Positions 1 to 8,235 of a stretch of DNA of 64,000 bases are shown here, piece by piece. Positions within the stretch are counted from its first letter, which is position 1. Every line of letters begins with the position of its first letter. The stretch lies in NCBI RefSeq assembly GCF_003010935.1, contig NZ_PGGN01000001.1, positions 62,001 to 126,000 of the forward strand, given 5' to 3'. Origin of the DNA: Phyllobacterium endophyticum (GTDB lineage Bacteria; Pseudomonadota; Alphaproteobacteria; Rhizobiales; Rhizobiaceae). The notes under the pieces are model-generated. The model was not told the origin of the DNA, ran no database searches, and was given only the letters and a program-made list of their open reading frames with translations. A program made the translations under genes and the position numbers.

Positions 1-171
1 CGCCAGAAGTCCCCACCGCTGGTTGAGCACCAGTTCGTTACGAATGTTCTGGTCGGTCCGAAAACCCACGATCAGGGAGAACAAACCCAATGCGAGTGCA
101 GCAGCGAGAAGTCCTTCCTTCACTGCTTTCGCGAAGACGGACTCCCGTCCTGTTTTTTGAGTATCGGCCAT
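1..171 (-). CDS. livM: Branched-chain amino acid-type ABC permease LivM, N-terminal part
   Basis: This gene is cut by the left edge of the window; only the first 57 codons are present. The translation starts MADTQKTGRES and runs into a hydrophobic segment (LLAAALALGLFSLIVGF) followed by a short RTDQNIRNELVLNQRWGLLA stretch, which resembles the start of the LivM inner-membrane permease subunit. It begins 3 nt after the stop of livH on the same strand, the usual livH-livM order, so the assignment rests mostly on position and the membrane-helix start. The ATPases and the binding protein, if clustered, lie beyond the window. Confidence 0.7.
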   Translation of the reverse strand, partial: MADTQKTGRESVFAKAVKEGLLAAALALGLFSLIVGFRTDQNIRNELVLNQRWGLLA

Positions 172-174
172 ACT

Positions 175-1083
175 TTAAACCTTTTCGACTTCGGGCCGAC
201 CCAGAATGCCGGAAGGCAGGAAGATCAGAACGATCGCCAGGATCGAAAATGCTGCGACGTCCTTGTAATCAATCGAGAAATACGCAGACCACAGCGCCTC
301 TATCAGACCAATCAACAAACCTCCCACGACTGCTCCGGGCAGGGAGCCGATGCCGCCGAGAACCGCGGCCGTGAAAGCCTTGACCCCTGGGGTAAATCCA
401 TCCGTAAAGGAAATGACGCCGTAGAACATGAGGTAGAGCGTGCCCGCGACTGCGGCAAGCATAGCGCCCATGACAAAGGTCATCGAAATCGTCTTGTCCA
501 CATCGATACCAAGGAGAGCCGCCATCTTCCGGTCCTGCTCACATGATCGCTGCGCTCTTCCGAGCGTGGTCCTGTTGACGAGATACCAGAAAGCTGCAAG
601 CAGGATCGCCGTCACGATGATGATGACCATCTGTTTGTAGGCGATGGTTACGTTCGTTCCGTAGATGCCGATGCCTCCGTTGACGAGCGGCGGGATCGGC
701 TTGTTGCGCGGTCCCTGCGTGACCTGCACGAAATTCGACAAGGCAATCGACATGCCGATCGCCGTTATCAGCGGCGCTAGACGGAAGGATCCGCGCAACG
801 GCCGATAGGCCAATCGTTCGATTGTCCAACTCCACAAGCCAGTCAGCAGCATGGCCACGATCATCATCAGAAGAAGCGCCAGAACAACCGGCACACCTCC
901 TATGAAAGTCGTCAAGGCAAGGAAGACGATCATCGCCATGAAGGCGCCAAGCATGAAAACATCGCCGTGAGCGAAGTTTATCATTCCGATGATCCCATAG
1001 ACCATCGTATAACCAATTGCGATCAGCCCATAGATTGAACCAAGCGTCAATCCATTGATCGATTGCTGGATGAAATACTCCAT
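175..1083 (-). CDS. livH: Branched-chain amino acid-type ABC transporter permease LivH
   Basis: This is an integral inner-membrane permease subunit of the HAAT family of ABC importers (302 aa from the chosen start). It shows the family-typical beginning NGLTLGSIYGLIAIGYTMVYG, the IGMINFAHGDVFMLGAF motif, and about eight hydrophobic segments, ending in FSILAIVLIFLPSGILGRPE. I chose the ATG at 1083 because GAGGGG lies about 10 nt upstream; an in-frame ATG at 1101 has no such site. Downstream is livM. The upstream neighbour on the same strand is the hydroxyproline epimerase, 264 nt away, so the transporter may import hydroxyproline or another amino acid; that substrate link is inference from position only. 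Confidence 0.9.
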   Translation of the reverse strand: MEYFIQQSINGLTLGSIYGLIAIGYTMVYGIIGMINFAHGDVFMLGAFMAMIVFLALTTFIGGVPVVLALLLMMIVAMLLTGLWSWTIERLAYRPLRGSFRLAPLITAIGMSIALSNFVQVTQGPRNKPIPPLVNGGIGIYGTNVTIAYKQMVIIIVTAILLAAFWYLVNRTTLGRAQRSCEQDRKMAALLGIDVDKTISMTFVMGAMLAAVAGTLYLMFYGVISFTDGFTPGVKAFTAAVLGGIGSLPGAVVGGLLIGLIEALWSAYFSIDYKDVAAFSILAIVLIFLPSGILGRPEVEKV

Positions 1084-1111
1084 CGCAACGATACCCCTCA
1101 TTTATTGGGAA

Positions 1112-1139
1112 GTTTTTTATCCGGTTTTTTTATCCGGTT
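1112..1139. repeat. Short tandem duplication in the livH leader
   Basis: A T-run followed by TATCCGG occurs twice with a 13-bp period directly upstream of livH (TATCCGG at 1118-1124 and 1131-1137). It sits 30-55 nt before the start codon, so it would be in the 5' untranslated region. The wider gap between livH and the epimerase gene also contains GCTGACACA twice (1223-1231 and 1263-1271), 40 bp apart, which could be regulator sites; no function can be assigned. Confidence 0.6.
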
Positions 1140-1347
1140 CCCGTTACCCCAATATCCTTACACCTAGCGTGTGCGTATTAGAAAGCAACTGCTTTTTTGC
1201 CCCGCACAAGGATGCTCTATTTGCTGACACATCTTCAATAGACATTTTCACCAAACTTTGCGGCTGACACAATAGAAATAAGCATCAGGTGCGAGAAATT
1301 AGACGAAGTACCTAGATCAAGCTCGAGTCTCAGTGACACAGAACCGA

Positions 1348-2349
1348 TCATTTAACCACAAAGCCGTGGGCAAATGGATCACGGTCGTCGATAAAGATCG
1401 TATTGTAGCCAGTCATGCATGCCCATCCGGCCACGGACGGTATGATGGCCTGCCTGCCGGCGAGGCTTACTGTCTCTTCCACCCTGCCGTGAAAGAGCGA
1501 ACCGATGATCGACTCATGTACAAAATCATCGCCCGGGTTGAGTTTCCCTTTAGCGGCTAGTTGGGCCATTCGCGCCGATGTACCGGTGCCGCATGGCGAA
1601 CGATCGATAGCCTTGTCACCGTAGAACACTGCATTTCGAGCATGCGCATCGGCACGCGTTGGAGCCCCGGTCCACAAGATATGGCTAAGCACATTGATGT
1701 CCGGTTTCTCGGGATGCTCAAATGAATATTTTTCATTGAGGCGTTTCCGGATGACAGGGCTCCAGCCGATAAGATCGAGCGCCCGGAAGTCTGCTATGTC
1801 GGTGAAATTCTCCTGCCGATCGACGATTGCATAAAAATTACCGCCATAGGCCACATCCACCAACAAAGTACCAAGATCCGGGCACTCGACTTCAAGCTGC
1901 TCTGCATAAAGAAACGCCGGCACATTGGTAATCCGCACGCTGGTAACGTTCTGGCCCTCCTGCGTGTATTCGGCGACGACGAGACCAGCCGGCGTGTCAA
2001 GCTTCAGCACGCCCGGCGTCCTCGGGGTTATCAGGCCGTGCTCTATCGCCATGGTCACGGTACCTATAGTTCCATGTCCACACATGGGAAGACAGCCTGA
2101 CGTCTCGATGAACAGTACCGCCACGTCGCAATCTTCACGGGTTGGCGGGTAAAGGATCGAACCCGACATCATGTCGTGACCGCGTGGCTCGAACATCAGG
2201 CCCGTGCGGATCCAATCGAATTCATCGAGGAAATGCGCGCGCTTCTCCATCATTGTCGCGCCATGAAGGGTGGGCCCGCCGCCTGCGACAAGCCGCACGG
2301 GATTGCCGCAAGTATGACCATCGACACAGAAGAAGGTATGGCGCGACAT
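1348..2349 (-). CDS. 4-hydroxyproline 2-epimerase
   Basis: This is a proline-racemase-superfamily enzyme (333 aa, full family length) that should interconvert trans-4-hydroxy-L-proline and cis-4-hydroxy-D-proline, the first step of hydroxyproline catabolism. Both catalytic cysteines are present: C90 in LPMCGHGTIG and C253 in DRSPCGTGTSAR. The family distinguishes proline racemases (Cys/Cys), hydroxyproline epimerases (Cys/Cys) and dehydratases (Ser or Thr in place of one Cys), so the dehydratase is excluded. Hydroxyproline rather than proline as substrate follows from the neighbours: an FAD D-amino-acid dehydrogenase starts the next reaction 8 nt upstream, followed by a DHDPS-family deaminase. 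In Brucella a close relative was described as the mitogen PrpA; a comparable role is not shown by sequence. Confidence 0.93.
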   Translation of the reverse strand: MSRHTFFCVDGHTCGNPVRLVAGGGPTLHGATMMEKRAHFLDEFDWIRTGLMFEPRGHDMMSGSILYPPTREDCDVAVLFIETSGCLPMCGHGTIGTVTMAIEHGLITPRTPGVLKLDTPAGLVVAEYTQEGQNVTSVRITNVPAFLYAEQLEVECPDLGTLLVDVAYGGNFYAIVDRQENFTDIADFRALDLIGWSPVIRKRLNEKYSFEHPEKPDINVLSHILWTGAPTRADAHARNAVFYGDKAIDRSPCGTGTSARMAQLAAKGKLNPGDDFVHESIIGSLFHGRVEETVSLAGRQAIIPSVAGWACMTGYNTIFIDDRDPFAHGFVVK

Positions 2350-2357
2350 GATGCTCC

Positions 2358-3620
2358 TCAGAAGCGTTGCGGGCTAAATGGATCGATCGGAATCGATGGC
2401 TCTTTGCCCTCGATGAGATCAGTCATCAGACGACCCGTCGCAGCTGCTTGCGTCAAGCCGAGATGACCGTGGCCAAATGCATAGAGTACATTTTTACTTG
2501 CCCTTGCATAGCCGATAACCGGCAGCGAATCAGGCAAGGAAGGACGATAACCCATCCACTGCCTGCCGCCTGACGTTTCAAGATCGGGCATGAACAGCTT
2601 CGCTTTTGCAAGCATGGCTTCCGACCGCTTGTAATTCGGTCCCAACGTGAGTCCGCCAAGTTCAACTGCCCCACCGATGCGTACGCCCGTATCAAGCGGT
2701 GTGACCACAAAACCGTGACCAGAGAAGATTAGTTGGCGTTTCAAGTCGAATGCACTCGCCGGTAGTGTCGTATTGTAACCTCGCTCTGTTTCAAGCGGAA
2801 TGCTGTCGCCAAGCATGTGAGCCAGCTGGTGGGACCATGCACCCGCGGCGACAACGATTTTCGCAGATGTGAGTTTGGTGCCGTTCGTCATGACCACTTG
2901 TGTAGAGGCTCGATCGGCGCTGAGCGAGGCGACCTCACCTCGCATGAATTGTGCGCCAAGACTTGCCGCATGGTCCCACAGTGCTTTGCCGACATGTTGC
3001 GGGTCACTGACTGTCTTCCATCCCGGCACGAACGTGCCTGCGACGAAGCGCGGCGAGAGGCCGGGCTGGCTCGCAGCAAGGTCATCGCCACGCAAATGTT
3101 CGAAGGCTATGCCGGCGTTTTTCCGAGCCTGCCAACCCGGCAGCGCTGCGTTGAGCTCTTCTTCGCTCTCATACAGTTCGAGAGATCCGTTCTCACGAAG
3201 CATGTGGTGAATTCCGGCACGCCGCATCAACCCGAGCATTTCCAGCTCGGCAAGCCGCATCATCGCGCCTTGCGCCTGCACGGTCCGCTCAAGGTTATCG
3301 GCGCGGCTGGCCCGCCAGAACCGGTAGAGCCACGGGGTAAGCCTCGGCAAGTACGACGGACGGATAGTGAAGGGCCCTAAGGGGTCCATGAGCCAACGGG
3401 GGACTTTGGCGAGAATGCCTTTGGAGGCCATTGGCAAAATATCGGAAAAAGCCAGTGCCCCGGCATTGCCCGAGCTTGTACCCTCGCAGATGCCCTGCCG
3501 GTCGATGAGAATAACCTGGTAGCCGGCGTCGGAAAGACAGGCGGCACTGGCAACACCAATGATACCAGCCCCCACGATGACGATTTCCTGTTTGTCCAAC
3601 TGCGGATCCATCGATCGCAT
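2358..3620 (-). CDS. FAD-dependent D-hydroxyproline dehydrogenase (DadA-like)
   Basis: This is a DAO/DadA-family flavoprotein (420 aa) with the N-terminal Rossmann motif IVIVGAGIIGVASAACLSDAGY and the C-terminal FAD segment NVLYAFGHGHLGLTQAAATGRL typical of membrane-associated D-amino-acid dehydrogenases. In the hydroxyproline pathway this enzyme oxidises cis-4-hydroxy-D-proline to 1-pyrroline-4-hydroxy-2-carboxylate. Substrate assignment rests on its place between the epimerase (8 nt downstream) and the deaminase gene (7 nt upstream), all on one strand, which suggests one operon. No strong ribosome binding site was seen for either ATG at 3620 or 3611, so the exact start is uncertain. It could act on other D-amino acids as well. 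Confidence 0.85.
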   Translation of the reverse strand: MRSMDPQLDKQEIVIVGAGIIGVASAACLSDAGYQVILIDRQGICEGTSSGNAGALAFSDILPMASKGILAKVPRWLMDPLGPFTIRPSYLPRLTPWLYRFWRASRADNLERTVQAQGAMMRLAELEMLGLMRRAGIHHMLRENGSLELYESEEELNAALPGWQARKNAGIAFEHLRGDDLAASQPGLSPRFVAGTFVPGWKTVSDPQHVGKALWDHAASLGAQFMRGEVASLSADRASTQVVMTNGTKLTSAKIVVAAGAWSHQLAHMLGDSIPLETERGYNTTLPASAFDLKRQLIFSGHGFVVTPLDTGVRIGGAVELGGLTLGPNYKRSEAMLAKAKLFMPDLETSGGRQWMGYRPSLPDSLPVIGYARASKNVLYAFGHGHLGLTQAAATGRLMTDLIEGKEPSIPIDPFSPQRF

Positions 3621-3627
3621 GAGCTGG

Positions 3628-4518
3628 CTAGAAGGGCAATTTGGGGCGGGAAGCTATCGCATCCTTTACGATCTTTTCAACAGTGGCGCGACGATCGCCT
3701 CGCAACGGCTGCCGCGGTAACCGAACCCGATCATTGGTGCCTATCTCAAGCACCTCCGCGAGTTTGATATTCTGGACCAGATAGGTCGAGACATCGAGAT
3801 CGAGCAGTGGACGGAACCAGCGGTAGATTTCCAGCGCCTCGGCATAACGCTCTGCCGTCACGAGCTTATAGATCGCAACGGTCTCTTTCGGAAACGCCGT
3901 GACGAGACCGGCCACCCAGCCGATTGCACCGGCGGTCAGCGCTTCGAATGCGAGATTGTCGACGCCGGTAAACAGATCGAAGCGGGTGCCGAAAGTATTG
4001 ATGATATCCGTGGTCCGCCTGATATCGTCGGACGATTCCTTGATAGCAACAAAATGCTCGTCCGAGGCAAGTTCGGCCAGGATCTCTCCTGTGACATCGA
4101 CGCGGTAGGCGATCCGATTGGAGTATATCATAACGGGAAGATTCCCCGCTGCGGCAACGGCCTTCAACGTCGTCACCGTCTCTTCTGGATCGGTGTGGTA
4201 AATCGGGCTTGGAACAAGCATCAGACCGTTGGCGCCGGCCCTTGCCGCGCGCTTTGCAAGCGCGGCTCCATCGCGTGTGGCTGCCTCATTGATCGTCAAC
4301 AGCACGGGCTTGCCCTTGGCAACCCTCTGGGCCGTCGCCAGGACTTCGATCTTCTCGTCATGGCTAAGCATCGGCCCTTCGCCCAGCGAGCCCGCAACGA
4401 TCAAGCCATCGCATCCGGCTTCCATGAGCAGCGAGAAGCAGCGTTCCATTTCCCGATGATCGAGACTATCATCTTCATTGAATTTGCTGGTAACTGCCGG
4501 AAACACACCTGCCCACAT
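3628..4518 (-). CDS. Dihydrodipicolinate synthase-family enzyme, likely 1-pyrroline-4-hydroxy-2-carboxylate deaminase
   Basis: This is a class I aldolase of the DapA/NAL superfamily (296 aa, normal length). The Schiff-base lysine is seen in HFVAIKESSDD, and SLGEGPMLSHDEK and YSNRIAYRVDV match the family's active-site loops. In the hydroxyproline pathway this family member deaminates 1-pyrroline-4-hydroxy-2-carboxylate to 2-oxoglutarate semialdehyde; the role is inferred from the adjacent epimerase and dehydrogenase. The ATG at 4518 is chosen because AAGGAG lies 9 nt upstream. The open frame continues far beyond it to 5343, but that part lies opposite the gntR gene and is not protein-like. The final pathway enzyme, 2-oxoglutarate semialdehyde dehydrogenase, is not in the window. 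Confidence 0.85.
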   Translation of the reverse strand: MWAGVFPAVTSKFNEDDSLDHREMERCFSLLMEAGCDGLIVAGSLGEGPMLSHDEKIEVLATAQRVAKGKPVLLTINEAATRDGAALAKRAARAGANGLMLVPSPIYHTDPEETVTTLKAVAAAGNLPVMIYSNRIAYRVDVTGEILAELASDEHFVAIKESSDDIRRTTDIINTFGTRFDLFTGVDNLAFEALTAGAIGWVAGLVTAFPKETVAIYKLVTAERYAEALEIYRWFRPLLDLDVSTYLVQNIKLAEVLEIGTNDRVRLPRQPLRGDRRATVEKIVKDAIASRPKLPF

Positions 4519-4534
4519 AATCTCACTCCTTCTT

Positions 4535-4553
4535 GATATATCACAAATATATC
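4535..4553. promoter_or_regulatory. Candidate GntR operator between the hydroxyproline operon and gntR
   Basis: The 66-bp divergent intergenic region holds a perfect inverted repeat, GATATAT (4535-4541), a 5-nt spacer, then ATATATC (4547-4553). A shorter palindrome, TGATATATCA, overlaps its left arm (4534-4543). FadR-subfamily GntR proteins usually bind short palindromes in such divergent regions, so this is the best candidate operator for autoregulation and pathway control. This is an inference from symmetry and place. Confidence 0.55.
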
Positions 4554-4584
4554 TGTACACCCTATTGCTGTCAATCGCTTTAAA

Positions 4585-5253
4585 ATGAAAGAACGACCCA
4601 TGTATCAAACGGCCGTCCACTCGGTTTCCCAGTCCGGCGAGAGCCTGGCGGAACTTGCTTACCGCCAAATCGAAGAAATGATCGTTACGCTCAAGCTGGA
4701 GCCAGGCGCCATTGTCAATGAGCGGGCCCTGACTGATATCACAGGGATGGGTCGCACACCGGTCAGGGAAGCAGTTCAAAAGCTGGCTTGGGAGGGGCTG
4801 ATGGAAATCAGGCCGCGTTCTGGCATAGCCATTGCAGCACTCAATCCTCAGGATTTTACCAAGGTTCTGGATGCGCGCGAGGGAGTGGAGCGCGTCCTTG
4901 CACGCGATGCCGCGCGCTACGGTGCAGCATTGCACCACAAGCGATTGCAGGAGGCCTCGGAGGCGATGAGTTTCGCGCTTGCTTCCGATGATGTCAGTAG
5001 TTTTCTCGTCGCCGACAAGATCTTCGATACGGTGCTCGGTCAGGCCGCTGAAAATCCGTTCGCCGCCCGCGTCGCTTCCCCGCTGCAAACGCATAGCCGG
5101 CGTTTCTGGTTTCGTTTGCAGAGACCCGGCAGCCTCCAGCAGGCAGCAGGCGCGCACCGGGCGCTGATCGAGGCCATAGTCACACGCGATCCAGATCGCG
5201 CATCCAGCGAAGCCGCAACACTTGTCGACCACCTTCGCACGCTCGCGCCATAG
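4585..5253 (+). CDS. GntR-family transcriptional regulator (FCD type)
   Basis: This is a 222-aa regulator with an N-terminal winged helix (residues about 23-95: ELAYRQIEEMIVTLKLEPGAIVNERAL, then GRTPVREAVQKLAWEGLMEI) and a C-terminal all-helical FCD ligand domain ending in HRALIEAIVTRDPDRASSEA. FCD regulators usually sense small carboxylates or amino-acid derivatives. It is divergent from the deaminase-dehydrogenase-epimerase genes, so it is the likely repressor of hydroxyproline catabolism. Two starts are possible, ATG 4585 or ATG 4603; neither has a strong ribosome site. It converges on mmsA, from which a terminator separates it. Confidence 0.88.
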   Translation: MKERPMYQTAVHSVSQSGESLAELAYRQIEEMIVTLKLEPGAIVNERALTDITGMGRTPVREAVQKLAWEGLMEIRPRSGIAIAALNPQDFTKVLDAREGVERVLARDAARYGAALHHKRLQEASEAMSFALASDDVSSFLVADKIFDTVLGQAAENPFAARVASPLQTHSRRFWFRLQRPGSLQQAAGAHRALIEAIVTRDPDRASSEAATLVDHLRTLAP

Positions 5254-5282
5254 GCAAAAAGCCGCCGGATAGTTCCGGCGGC
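5254..5282 (-). terminator. Rho-independent terminator after mmsA
   Basis: A 9-bp perfect stem, GCCGCCGGA (5261-5269) and TCCGGCGGC (5274-5282), encloses a 4-nt loop. Read on the minus strand it is followed by TTTTTGCC, so it ends mmsA, whose stop lies 7 nt before it. On the plus strand it lies 7 nt after the gntR stop but lacks a T-tract on that side. Confidence 0.85.
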
Positions 5283-5288
5283 CTCTAC

Positions 5289-6785
5289 TTATTTCATCGT
5301 CGGGATAACGAATTCCGCGCCGTCCTTGACGCCTGAAGGCCACCGTGACGTAACGGTCTTGGTCTTGGTGTAGAAGCGGAAAGCGTCAGGTCCGTGCTGA
5401 TTGAGATCGCCGAAACCGGACCCTTTCCAGCCGCCGAAAGTGTAGTATGCGATCGGAACTGGAATTGGCACATTGATGCCAACCATGCCGACCTGGACGC
5501 GAGAAGCGAAATCACGTGCAGCATCGCCGTCGCGCGTGAAGATTGCCACGCCATTGCCATATTCATGTTCGTTCGGCAGACGGATGGCGTCCTCGTAAGT
5601 GTCAGCGCGCACGATGCCAAGGACTGGACCGAAAATCTCTTCCTTATAGATGCGCATGTCCGGCGTAACATGATCGAATAGACAGCCGCCCATATAGTAG
5701 CCGTTCTCATAGCCCTGCATCGTGAACCCACGGCCATCGACGACAAGCTTGGCACCCTCTTCCACGCCGAGGTTTACATAATTCTGGATGCGCTCCAGTG
5801 CCTGTTTGGTGACGACGGGCCCGTAATCGGCGGACATGTCTGTGGACGGACCAACCTTCAGGCTCTCCACACGCGGGATAAGCCGCTCAACGAGGCGGTC
5901 GGCAGTGTCCTTGCCTACTGGCACGGCTACGGAAATTGCCATGCAACGTTCACCGGCCGAACCATATCCTGCGCCAATAAGCGCATCGACAGTCTGATCC
6001 ATATCCGCATCGGGCATGATGATCATGTGATTCTTGGCGCCACCGAAACATTGCGCGCGCTTGCCGTTCGCCGTTGCGCGACTATAGATATACTGAGCGA
6101 TGGGTGTCGATCCGACGAAGCCTACGGCTTTGATGTCCGGATCGTCCAGGATTGTGTCGACGGCCTCCTTGTCACCGTTGACGACATTGAAGATGCCCGC
6201 CGGAAGTCCTGCTTCGATAAATAGTTCGGCAAGGCGCATAGGCACACCGGGATCACGTTCCGACGGCTTCAGGATGAAAGCATTGCCGGAGACAATCGCC
6301 GGCCCGGCCTTCCAGAGTGGAATCATCGCCGGGAAGTTGAAAGGGGTGATTCCCGCTACGACGCCGAGTGGCTGCCGCATCGAGTAGACGTCGATCCCTG
6401 TGCCGGCACTGTCGGAGAATTCACCCTTGAGCATATGGGCTGCACCAAGGCAAACCTCCACGACTTCGAGGCCACGCTGAATATCTCCCTTGGCATCGGG
6501 GATTGTTTTTCCGTGCTCCCGTGCAAGAAGCTCGGCAAGCGAGTCATACTCCGCTTCGACCAGGTCCAGGAACTTACGCATGACGCGCACCCTGCGCTGC
6601 GGATTCGTTGCAGCCCAGCCTGGCTGTGCCGCCTTGGCGTTCTCAACCGCAGCACGCACTTCCGCGGGGGTTGCCAATGCGACCCGACCCTGGATTGTCC
6701 CGTCCATAGGCTGAAAGATTTCGGTCGTGCGACCGCTCGTTCCGGCCACGTGCTTGCCCCCGATAAAATGTCCGACTTCACGCAT
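5289..6785 (-). CDS. mmsA: CoA-acylating methylmalonate-semialdehyde dehydrogenase
   Basis: This aldehyde-dehydrogenase-superfamily enzyme (498 aa, exactly the family length) oxidises methylmalonate or malonate semialdehyde to propionyl- or acetyl-CoA in valine and inositol breakdown. The catalytic cysteine is C281 in GSAGERCMAIS, and the QCFGGAKNHMIIMPDAD stretch is the signature that separates MmsA from other aldehyde dehydrogenases. GITPFNFPAMIPLW and the NAD-binding VGFVGSTPIA are also present. ATG 6785 is chosen for its GGGAGG site 9 nt upstream; a TTG nine bases earlier is less likely. A divergent LysR gene lies 116 bp upstream and is its probable regulator. It is not the semialdehyde dehydrogenase expected for hydroxyproline, so it probably belongs to a separate pathway. 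Confidence 0.95.
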   Translation of the reverse strand: MREVGHFIGGKHVAGTSGRTTEIFQPMDGTIQGRVALATPAEVRAAVENAKAAQPGWAATNPQRRVRVMRKFLDLVEAEYDSLAELLAREHGKTIPDAKGDIQRGLEVVEVCLGAAHMLKGEFSDSAGTGIDVYSMRQPLGVVAGITPFNFPAMIPLWKAGPAIVSGNAFILKPSERDPGVPMRLAELFIEAGLPAGIFNVVNGDKEAVDTILDDPDIKAVGFVGSTPIAQYIYSRATANGKRAQCFGGAKNHMIIMPDADMDQTVDALIGAGYGSAGERCMAISVAVPVGKDTADRLVERLIPRVESLKVGPSTDMSADYGPVVTKQALERIQNYVNLGVEEGAKLVVDGRGFTMQGYENGYYMGGCLFDHVTPDMRIYKEEIFGPVLGIVRADTYEDAIRLPNEHEYGNGVAIFTRDGDAARDFASRVQVGMVGINVPIPVPIAYYTFGGWKGSGFGDLNQHGPDAFRFYTKTKTVTSRWPSGVKDGAEFVIPTMK

Positions 6786-6842
6786 AACGTGCAACCTCCC
6801 TGTAGTAGCTGGATTTCCTTGATGTTATCGCGCTTCAAAAAT

Positions 6843-6884
6843 ATTATTGCAAGCCGAGCAAAAGCGTATCCGTTGTGCAATAAT
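6843..6884. promoter_or_regulatory. Inverted repeat, candidate LysR operator between mmsA and lysR
   Basis: In the 116-bp divergent region there is a perfect 9-bp inverted repeat, ATTATTGCA (6843-6851) and TGCAATAAT (6876-6884), with 24 nt between the arms. Each arm contains a T-rich/A-rich half-site as LysR-type regulators prefer, and the right arm lies 17 bp before the lysR start, consistent with autorepression. The assignment is positional. Confidence 0.5.
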
Positions 6885-6901
6885 TGAAGTAACATCATTC
6901 T

Positions 6902-7783
6902 ATGAACTGGGATGACGTCCGCATTTTTCTGGCAGTGGCTCGTTCGGGGCAAATACTCGGAGCGGCCAAACGCCTTGCTCTTAATCATGCCACGGTCGCC
7001 AGACGCATCACGGCACTCGAGAACGACCTCAACACAAAACTACTCACCCGGCGCACCAACGGTTGTGAACTCACTCAGGCGGGCGAAGAATTCCTGCTTT
7101 CCTCGGAGCGCATGGAGGCGGAGATGCTGTCGGTCCGCTCATCGCTCGGCGATGCTGATGTGGCTATTGCCGGCTCAGTTCGTATCGGCGCTCCGGATGG
7201 ATTCGGTGTAACCTTCCTGGCGCCGCGGCTTGCCTCTCTCACGGCGCGTTATCCTGATCTCAAGATTCAGCTCGTTCCGGTCCCCCGCTCTTTCTCGCTG
7301 TCCCGCCGCGAAGCCGATATAGCAATCACCGTTGATCGTCCGGACCAAGGTCGTTTGGTTGCCCGCAAGCTTGTGGATTATAGTCTCGGCCTTTACGCCA
7401 GCCGCACATACCTGGCTGAACGCGAAGCGCCGAAGACCATCGAGGAACTCTCCATGCATCGCCTTGTCGGCTATGTGGATGACCTCGTTATCAGTCCCTC
7501 ACTGAACTACGCCCCCGAAATCACTCGCGACTGGAAGCCTGCTTTCGAGATATCCAGTGCTCTTGGACAGGTCGAGGCGGTTCGGGCCGGCGCAGGGATC
7601 GGCATTCTCCATATGTTCATCGCGCGTGAGCATGACGATCTTCTGCCGGTTTTGCCTGAGCGTACCATTCGGCGTTCATACTGGCTGGCCTATCACGAGT
7701 CGGTACGTACATTGCGCCGCATAACTGCCGTTTCAGCCTTTATTTCTGATCTCGTGAGCTCCGAAGGCTCCCGCTTCGGCTAA
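6902..7783 (+). CDS. LysR-family transcriptional regulator
   Basis: This 293-aa protein has the LysR winged-helix domain at residues 1-60 (MNWDDVRIFLAVARSGQILGAAKRL, then HATVARRITALENDLNTKLLTRR) and a LysR-substrate domain from about residue 90 (GSVRIGAPDGFGVTFLAPRLA). It is of the subgroup that regulates metabolic dehydrogenases and is divergent from mmsA with an inverted repeat between, so it most likely controls mmsA in response to a pathway intermediate. The effector cannot be read from the sequence. Confidence 0.88.
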   Translation: MNWDDVRIFLAVARSGQILGAAKRLALNHATVARRITALENDLNTKLLTRRTNGCELTQAGEEFLLSSERMEAEMLSVRSSLGDADVAIAGSVRIGAPDGFGVTFLAPRLASLTARYPDLKIQLVPVPRSFSLSRREADIAITVDRPDQGRLVARKLVDYSLGLYASRTYLAEREAPKTIEELSMHRLVGYVDDLVISPSLNYAPEITRDWKPAFEISSALGQVEAVRAGAGIGILHMFIAREHDDLLPVLPERTIRRSYWLAYHESVRTLRRITAVSAFISDLVSSEGSRFG

Positions 7784-7879
7784 TACGAAAGATAATTAAC
7801 CAGCACGGAACAAATCTGACCAACCGGAATTCAAAATAGTGCACCATAAAAGCGAGTCGAATCTATCGGAGAGGGAAAA

Positions 7880-8230
7880 ATGTACCGTTATGTATTGGCA
7901 TTTGCCGTAGTCTTGGGTGGCGCACAGTTCATCCCTGTTCCGGCGCAAGCGCAGGAAACGGTCAGATGCGAATCGCGCAAGTTCAGATACAGGGAATGTG
8001 ACGCGGACATGCGCCGCCCTCGCATAGCGAGGCAAATATCAAAGACCCCTTGTATCGCCGGGGACAGCTGGGGGTACAATCGAGGTGCCATCTGGGTCGA
8101 TAAGGGCTGCGCCGCGGTATTCACCGATGGAAGACGCGGCCGGGACCGATATCGGGAAGACGGCCGTTACGATGATCGATATCCTCGCCGCCGGCGGGAC
8201 AATGGCATCGAATTGGAACTTGATTTCTAG
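7880..8230 (+). CDS. Small secreted DUF3011-family protein
   Basis: This 116-aa protein has a signal peptide (MYRYVLAFAVVLGG to VPAQAQ, cleavage near residue 25) and a conserved core ETVRCESRKFRYRECDAD with three further cysteines (CIAGDSWGY, KGCAAVF), matching the DUF3011 family of periplasmic proteins of unknown role. The last third is a highly charged, arginine/aspartate-rich tail (RRGRDRYREDGRYDDRYPRRRRD). A good ribosome site (GGAGAGGG) precedes the ATG. It converges on macB with only 5 nt between stops. No function is known beyond probable envelope location. Confidence 0.8.
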   Translation: MYRYVLAFAVVLGGAQFIPVPAQAQETVRCESRKFRYRECDADMRRPRIARQISKTPCIAGDSWGYNRGAIWVDKGCAAVFTDGRRGRDRYREDGRYDDRYPRRRRDNGIELELDF

Positions 8231-8235
8231 CTCGT

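Noticed and set aside
4519-5343. Long N-terminal extension of the DHDPS-family protein
   Set aside because: It is antisense to gntR; the ATG at 4518 has an AAGGAG site and gives the normal family length.
5289-6785. mmsA as the 2-oxoglutarate semialdehyde dehydrogenase of hydroxyproline breakdown
   Set aside because: The FGGAKNHMIIMPDAD and GERCMAIS motifs and the separate LysR regulator identify the CoA-acylating MmsA group.
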